This document shows, piece by piece, positions 60,090-64,000 of a stretch of DNA of 64,000 bases. Source of the stretch: Boswellia sacra (lineage: Eukaryota > Streptophyta > Magnoliopsida > Sapindales > Burseraceae); contig SNVD02003345.1 of NCBI GenBank assembly GCA_013180625.2, positions 1-64,000 of the forward strand. The letters are read 5' to 3'. Within the stretch, counting starts at the first letter, position 1. Every line of letters begins with the position of its first letter. Position numbers and translations under genes: made by a program. The notes beneath the pieces are model-generated. The model saw only the letters and a list, made by a program, of their open reading frames with translations, was not told where the DNA came from and ran no database searches.

Positions 60090-60285
60090 TGACATGGCAG
60101 TGGCGGACCCATGGCATGACATGGTCGACACGTGTCGCTGACATGGACGATGACGTGGCAGACACGTGGTGCTGACGTGTCTGCTGGCATGGCAGATAAT
60201 GTGATGACATGGCATTGACATGTATGCTGGCGTGGCGGATAATGGTGCTGCCATGGCTAGTAACGTGGTCGTCTTCTACATTCAG
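60090..60285 (-). repeat. Degenerate short repeats in the copia 5' leader (TGACGTGGCA type)
   Basis: Between the primer site and gag are many imperfect copies of tgac(a/g)tggca and acacgtg, for example tgacgtggca at 60151-60160, cacgtggt at 60163-60170 and tgacgtgtct at 60173-60182. ACGT-core strings of this kind are binding sites of plant bZIP factors. Confidence 0.75.
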
Positions 60286-60499
60286 TATGAAGCCCACGCG
60301 CAGTCCAAGCTGTCGGCGTGTGCGACGTCTCTAGTGGCCGTTTTTGTCGCTGAAAAATTGCAGCGTGCTCGTCTCGATGTTAGGAACACAGTGGACTCTT
60401 CAAATTTTAAATTTGAGTACTTTCAAAAGATCTGAAATTTTTGGAAACAGGGGACAATTTTCTTTATTTTCTCTCTTTTTGTTTCGGCATCCCAGGAGC

Positions 60500-60520
60500 T
60501 CAACCGGGCTCTGATGCCAC
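60500..60520 (-). promoter_or_regulatory. Copia primer-binding site
   Basis: On the minus strand the 5' LTR is followed by gtggcatcagagcccggttg, close to the usual TGGTATCAGAGC complement of initiator tRNA-Met used by plant copia elements. Confidence 0.85.
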
Positions 60521-60841
60521 TGGTTGGGATGCAATGAACACTCAGAACAATTTCTGGGAGAAAAATAACTCTTATTCACAGAGAAAATGAATATACAAAA
60601 ACTCCCCACACTCGCTCTCTTAGAGTTCTCTGACTCTCTTCCTCCTAAAACTCTCTGGTTTCTAGGATGATATAAACTCTGCAGAATCGTCCTCTATTTA
60701 TAGGAGGATCCTGCCTCAAATTTTCAAAAAATGTTAGGTGAATAATTGGGTGGATGGTTGGTCACCTAACCATCACCTAATCATACCTACCTTCCCATGG
60801 GAGGTGGCTACCTTCACATCGGAGGGAAGACTACTCCAGCA
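60521..60841 (-). repeat. 5' LTR of the copia element
   Basis: Direct partner of 55599-55869. It keeps the segment (caccta accatcacc...cacatcgg) deleted from the other copy. Confidence 0.92.
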
Positions 60842-60846
60842 TGCCT
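60842..60846. repeat. Target site duplication, right copy (TGCCT)
   Basis: Direct repeat of 55594-55598. Removing the element rejoins the Hsp70 intron. Confidence 0.92.
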
Positions 60847-61467
60847 TTGATTCAAAAGGTATGCCTATGCCTAGATACTTGAGTACCAACTTACATCACC
60901 TTCATTCCAATTGTTGAGGTTGGTAATGGAGTGTTTGAAGCGCTCTCTACTTATAGGAGACACATTTTGGCGGTGATGACTATGGTAAGGTTTGAGTATT
61001 TTCCTTGTACATACATATGCATGCATGTATCTATAATTTGTGGTCTGCTAGGTGGTGAATGAACTAATGGTTATCTTGTAATGGCTGCAGATAATTGTCA
61101 ATTGGCTTGCTGAAAACTTCAAGAGAAATCCAGAGACAGATCTTTTGAAGGAAAAACAAGCTAATAAGCGGTTTATCGAGGCAGCTAAGAAAGCTAAAAC
61201 AGAGTTGTCATCACTGACAAAGACAAACATCAGGTACGTTACTTGCATCCGAATGACACTCTTCATGTGCAGGATCCTTTTGTTATACTGATAATTTTCT
61301 GTTTTGCCAGTTTGCATTCATTGTTGCTACTGCAGATGGGCCTAAACATATTGACACCATTCTTATGTGGACCACGTTTGAGGAATTGTGTTCAAATCTG
61401 ATTCAAAGGTACCTCAAAAGTTATTCATTTGAGATCTTGCAGTATTAATGCCTCTAAATGTCTTATA

Positions 61468-61475
61468 GTTGGCAC
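61468..61475. repeat. Target site duplication, left copy (GTTGGCAC)
   Basis: Eight-base direct repeat matching 62962-62969. Confidence 0.9.
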
Positions 61476-62961
61476 CATGGACGGAGCAAAGAAGGGACAA
61501 GGAGGGGCAATTGCCCCTTCTCGATTTGAAAATTTTTTTTTGGATTTAAAATTTTTTTTAAACATGTATTATCTATTTTGCCCCTCCTAAATTCTAAAAT
61601 TACAAATTTAATTAAAGTTAACCCATTTTTTAAATTGTTTTCTCCCCTCTTATTTCTAAATTTAAAACCATACTTCACCTTTTGTGTTCCCATCTATTTA
61701 CACAAAATAAGGAATTATATCTTCTTTCCCGTCCATTTATATAAAATAAGAAATTATCTTTTCTTCTTCTTCTTCACTTCTCAACATCACCTTCACCGAA
61801 TCAAAACTTGTCTATCTTGCGTTCCATCTATGTACATAAACAAGAATTGGAAGTTAGTATATGAAGAGATAAAAATCTTCTTCTCCCGTCTTTTATTTAT
61901 TGGCTTTCATCATACTAAGCAAATATACTCCGTTTTAATATCGTTGAAGTTGATGATCACTTTTTTATTCTTCATCTTGATTTATAATTTATGGCTGTTT
62001 GGTTATCATTCTTTTATCTATGAAAATAAGATAATATCATTCTATTATCTATGAACAATGAGATACTAGTTCTATGTAATTGCTTTATTTTTTGTCCAAT
62101 GACTTGCTAGTTTCTGTCATTGTTATTGTGTGTTATAATTTTTATTTATACAATTTTTTTTCTATATTTATTTTATAATGTTCTTTTTAAAAGTATGTTA
62201 TGTGTCATGATTTTGAATATTTTGATATTTGTTATAATATACATAAACTAAGCATGGATGCTACAGGCCTCATCTATTATTTATTTGCATCATAAATTAA
62301 GAAATGTAATTTTGTTAGATTTATTAAATTATTAAAAGTTGTCAAGATTAGAAAAAACTAATTTTATTACTCAAAAGCCAACTATTATCTATTTGCATAA
62401 TGAATTGCTACATTGATTATTCCTCTTTAAATAAGCTATTCTATAGATGAAGTAAAAGTTAGTCAAATTACTAGTTGAATATAATACTAAATTAAGTTTA
62501 TTATTTATCTGCATCATAAATTAAGACTTGTAATTTTGTTAGATTTATTGAATTATTTAAAGTTGTCAAGATTAGAAAAAAAAACTAATTTTATTACTCA
62601 AAAGCCAAATATTATTTATTTGCATAATAAATTACTAAATTGATTATTTTTTTTAAATAAGCAATTCTATACATGGAGTAAAAGTTAGTCAAATTACTAA
62701 GTTGATTATTCCTCTTTAAGAAAATATTTTTTTTAAATTTATTTACATAATTAAATAGGAATCAATTGTTAATGAAATTTAGTATTATATTAATCTAATG
62801 TTAATAACATGATAAATTAGAAATCATATCATACTTTTAAAATATTAAATAATCATGTTGAAGATAATTTTATGAAATAAATATTATTATTTATATTAAA
62901 ATTTTTAATTTTACTATTCATTAATTTGCCCTCCTTGATGGACTTTCTGGCTTCGTCTATG
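61476..62961. mobile_element. hAT-like non-autonomous DNA transposon
   Basis: 1486 bp with imperfect terminal inverted repeats. The left end is CATGGACGGAGCAAAGAAGG; the right end read inwards is CATAGACGAAGCCAGAAAGT. Both then contain CAAGGAGGG(G)CAA. The flanking 8-bp duplication is the length typical of hAT elements. The inside is very AT-rich, without a transposase. The 158-codon open frame at 61578-62054 is low-complexity and not credible as a gene. It inserted in the Hsp70 intron between the exons ending at 61408 and starting at 63045. Confidence 0.82.
62294..62705. repeat. 224-bp tandem duplication inside the hAT-like element
   Basis: aaattaagaaatgtaatttt at 62294 recurs as aaattaagacttgtaatttt at 62518. 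Both are followed by gttgtcaagattagaaaaaa and ttactcaaaagccaa. Confidence 0.9.
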
Positions 62962-62969
62962 GTTGGCAC
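62962..62969. repeat. Target site duplication, right copy (GTTGGCAC)
   Basis: Direct repeat of 61468-61475. Confidence 0.9.
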
Positions 62970-63836
62970 TATACTTCAAAACTTATGATATTTCCAAAGT
63001 TTTTTTTTTTTTTAAATCAAGTTTCTTACTTTTGTATTCTTCAGGCTTAAGAAACCGATTGTAAATGCTGTAAGGGATGCAAAACTTTCATTCAAAGATG
63101 TGGATGAGATACTCCTCGTAGGTAGATCAACACGTGTTCCAGTTCAGGACCTAGTAAAGACTCTACTGGAAGGGAACCTGATTTCACTGTCAATCCTGAT
63201 GAAATTGTTGCCGTAGGTGCTGCAGTTCAGGTAGGTATACAATCACTGCAATTTATGAGGAATTTATACTGTTCTTGGCTGCTTCATAAACATGGCCGTG
63301 GTTTTCATGTTGGGGGTTTTGATAAATTCTGTTTTCTAAGCAATTTTCCTTCTACATATATAAAAATTTTAGGATTAGTATATTAATTCAGGTTAATCTC
63401 AAAACTCGTGCTTTTTTTCTTTTTTCCCTATAAAATTATAACTTTTATAATTTCAGGCTGGTGTTCTGGCCGAAGATTCCACTGACGTAAGGCTCTTAAT
63501 TGGCTATGACTCCGTTAACTATTGGGTTTGAAGGCTGCGGAGGTGTGATGAAACGAGTTATTCCAAGAAATACTACTCCACCAGCCTCAATACAATATCA
63601 ATGGCGGGGAAACATCCGAAGATGGACAGGAAAATGTTGTGATCAATGTTTATCAAGGTGAAAGAGCATTTGTTCGCGATAGCAAATTTTTCGCCAGCTT
63701 TGTTCTTGATATTCCACCTGCAGAACATTTATTTTCGAAGATTGACGTCAGAGATTGATATTAAAGGGGTTTTGTATGTCACTGCCACCAATAAAAGAAC
63801 TGGAAGGAAGCAAGGTATCATCATTAAGGAATCAAG

Positions 63837-64000
63837 GTAAGAATGATACACTGTAGCTAATAATTCGGTATTTTTTTCTTTAAGGGAGCAAACTTTTTAC
63901 TCTTTTGATCCCCCTTTGTTGGAGTAGTGGTCAAGGGTCAGAATCCGTATGCTGACACATGGCATAATCTTAAAATTTGGGTTGTTCTTGTACTTGCTTT
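63837..64000. other. Intron-like end of the window
   Basis: A GTAAGA donor starts at 63837. The following AT-rich sequence should be the next Hsp70 intron. No coding is seen before the window ends. Confidence 0.5.

Larger units (their letters stand above)
55599..60841 (-). mobile_element. Ty1-copia retrotransposon (Tork-like), defective
   Basis: A 5243-bp element on the minus strand with LTRs at 55599-55869 and 60521-60841, flanked by TGCCT. It has a methionine-type primer site next to the 5' LTR, a purine tract at the 3' LTR, and gag, protease, integrase, RT and RNase H in copia order. The LTRs are clearly more alike than those of the gypsy element, apart from one missing segment of roughly 60 bp in the left copy. 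That suggests a younger insertion. Every coding domain has stops or frameshifts. It sits in an intron of the Hsp70 pseudogene, in antisense orientation. Confidence 0.95.
54548..63836 (+). pseudogene. Chloroplast-type Hsp70 pseudogene (seven recognisable exons)
   Basis: Exons: 54548-54898 (VVRIDLGMTNSTVMVMEGGR, NPENTFFSVKRFIERKMSEV, then a TAG after ECSTI), 55208-55444 ([33 protein letters not shown]), about 60915-60984 (VEVGNGVFEALST), 61091-61233 (IVNWLAENFKRNPETDLLKE), 61311-61408 (ATADGPKHIDTILMWTTFEE), 63045-63230 (AVRDAKLSFKDVDEILLVG) and 63457-63836 (IDIKGVLYVTATNKRTGRKQ). The best fit is stromal cpHsc70, which drives protein import and folding in plastids, rather than mitochondrial or cytosolic forms. 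The ATP-binding signatures survive with changes (DLGTTNS to DLGMTNS; VGGSTRIP to VGRSTRVP). Several frameshifts and stops and a lost transit peptide show it is dead. Two transposons sit in its introns. It may continue past the window. Confidence 0.92.

Noticed and set aside
61578..62054. 158-codon plus-strand ORF
   Set aside because: It is a low-complexity Phe/Leu/Ile-rich translation of AT-rich DNA inside an hAT-like element.

Overview
This is plant nuclear DNA, AT-rich and almost certainly from a dicot-like angiosperm. It holds split genes with GT-AG introns whose exons match plant proteins (VPS35, CCT7, aspartate aminotransferase, ACD11, EF-1alpha, IRE1, INTS11/CPSF73-II, chloroplast Hsp70). 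It also holds Ty1-copia, Ty3-gypsy, LINE, CACTA and hAT elements and many microsatellites. The species cannot be told from the sequence alone. Only one gene looks intact, a small B3-domain gene on the minus strand at 36934-37284. Nearly everything else is transposon, tandem repeat or broken gene.

Layout. (1) 1-8.7 kb: a mosaic of exon fragments from at least six unrelated genes, all on the minus strand and with introns kept. In minus-strand order they are EF-1alpha, a galectin/galactosyltransferase exon, ACD11, aspartate aminotransferase, CCT7 and VPS35. A 1.9-kb solo LTR with a perfect 5-bp target duplication (TAGCA) splits the CCT7 part. CACTA-type ends at 4625 and 9125 bracket the first four fragments. 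(2) 9126-30312: ten full copies and one partial copy of a tandem repeat of about 1.98 kb that I do not recognise. It is broken by a gypsy-type solo LTR (13911-15331) and by a GC-rich patch (28494-28910). Units 4-5 and 6-7 form a dimeric higher-order repeat. (3) 31049-35741: a second CACTA-like element with clustered GCAACGTGC palindromes just inside both ends. It carries a kinase-dead IRE1 remnant and one INTS11 exon behind a TATA box. (4) 36.9-37.4 kb: the B3 gene and its promoter. (5) 39266-52716: an old Athila-like Ty3-gypsy element with both LTRs and a tRNA-Asp-type primer site. It has a 1058-bp internal duplication of RT/RNase H and a truncated LINE. Between pol and the 3' LTR it carries an intronless LOG-like gene (cytokinin-activating phosphoribohydrolase family) with its own TATA box, now a pseudogene. 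(6) 54548-63836: a decayed chloroplast-type Hsp70 gene. A copia element (55599-60841, target duplication TGCCT) and an hAT-like element (61476-62961, 8-bp target duplication GTTGGCAC) sit in its introns.

The items most worth a second look are the LOG-like passenger gene in the gypsy element, the two gene-fragment-carrying CACTA elements with one-strand exon mosaics, and the unrecognised 1.98-kb tandem repeat with higher-order structure.
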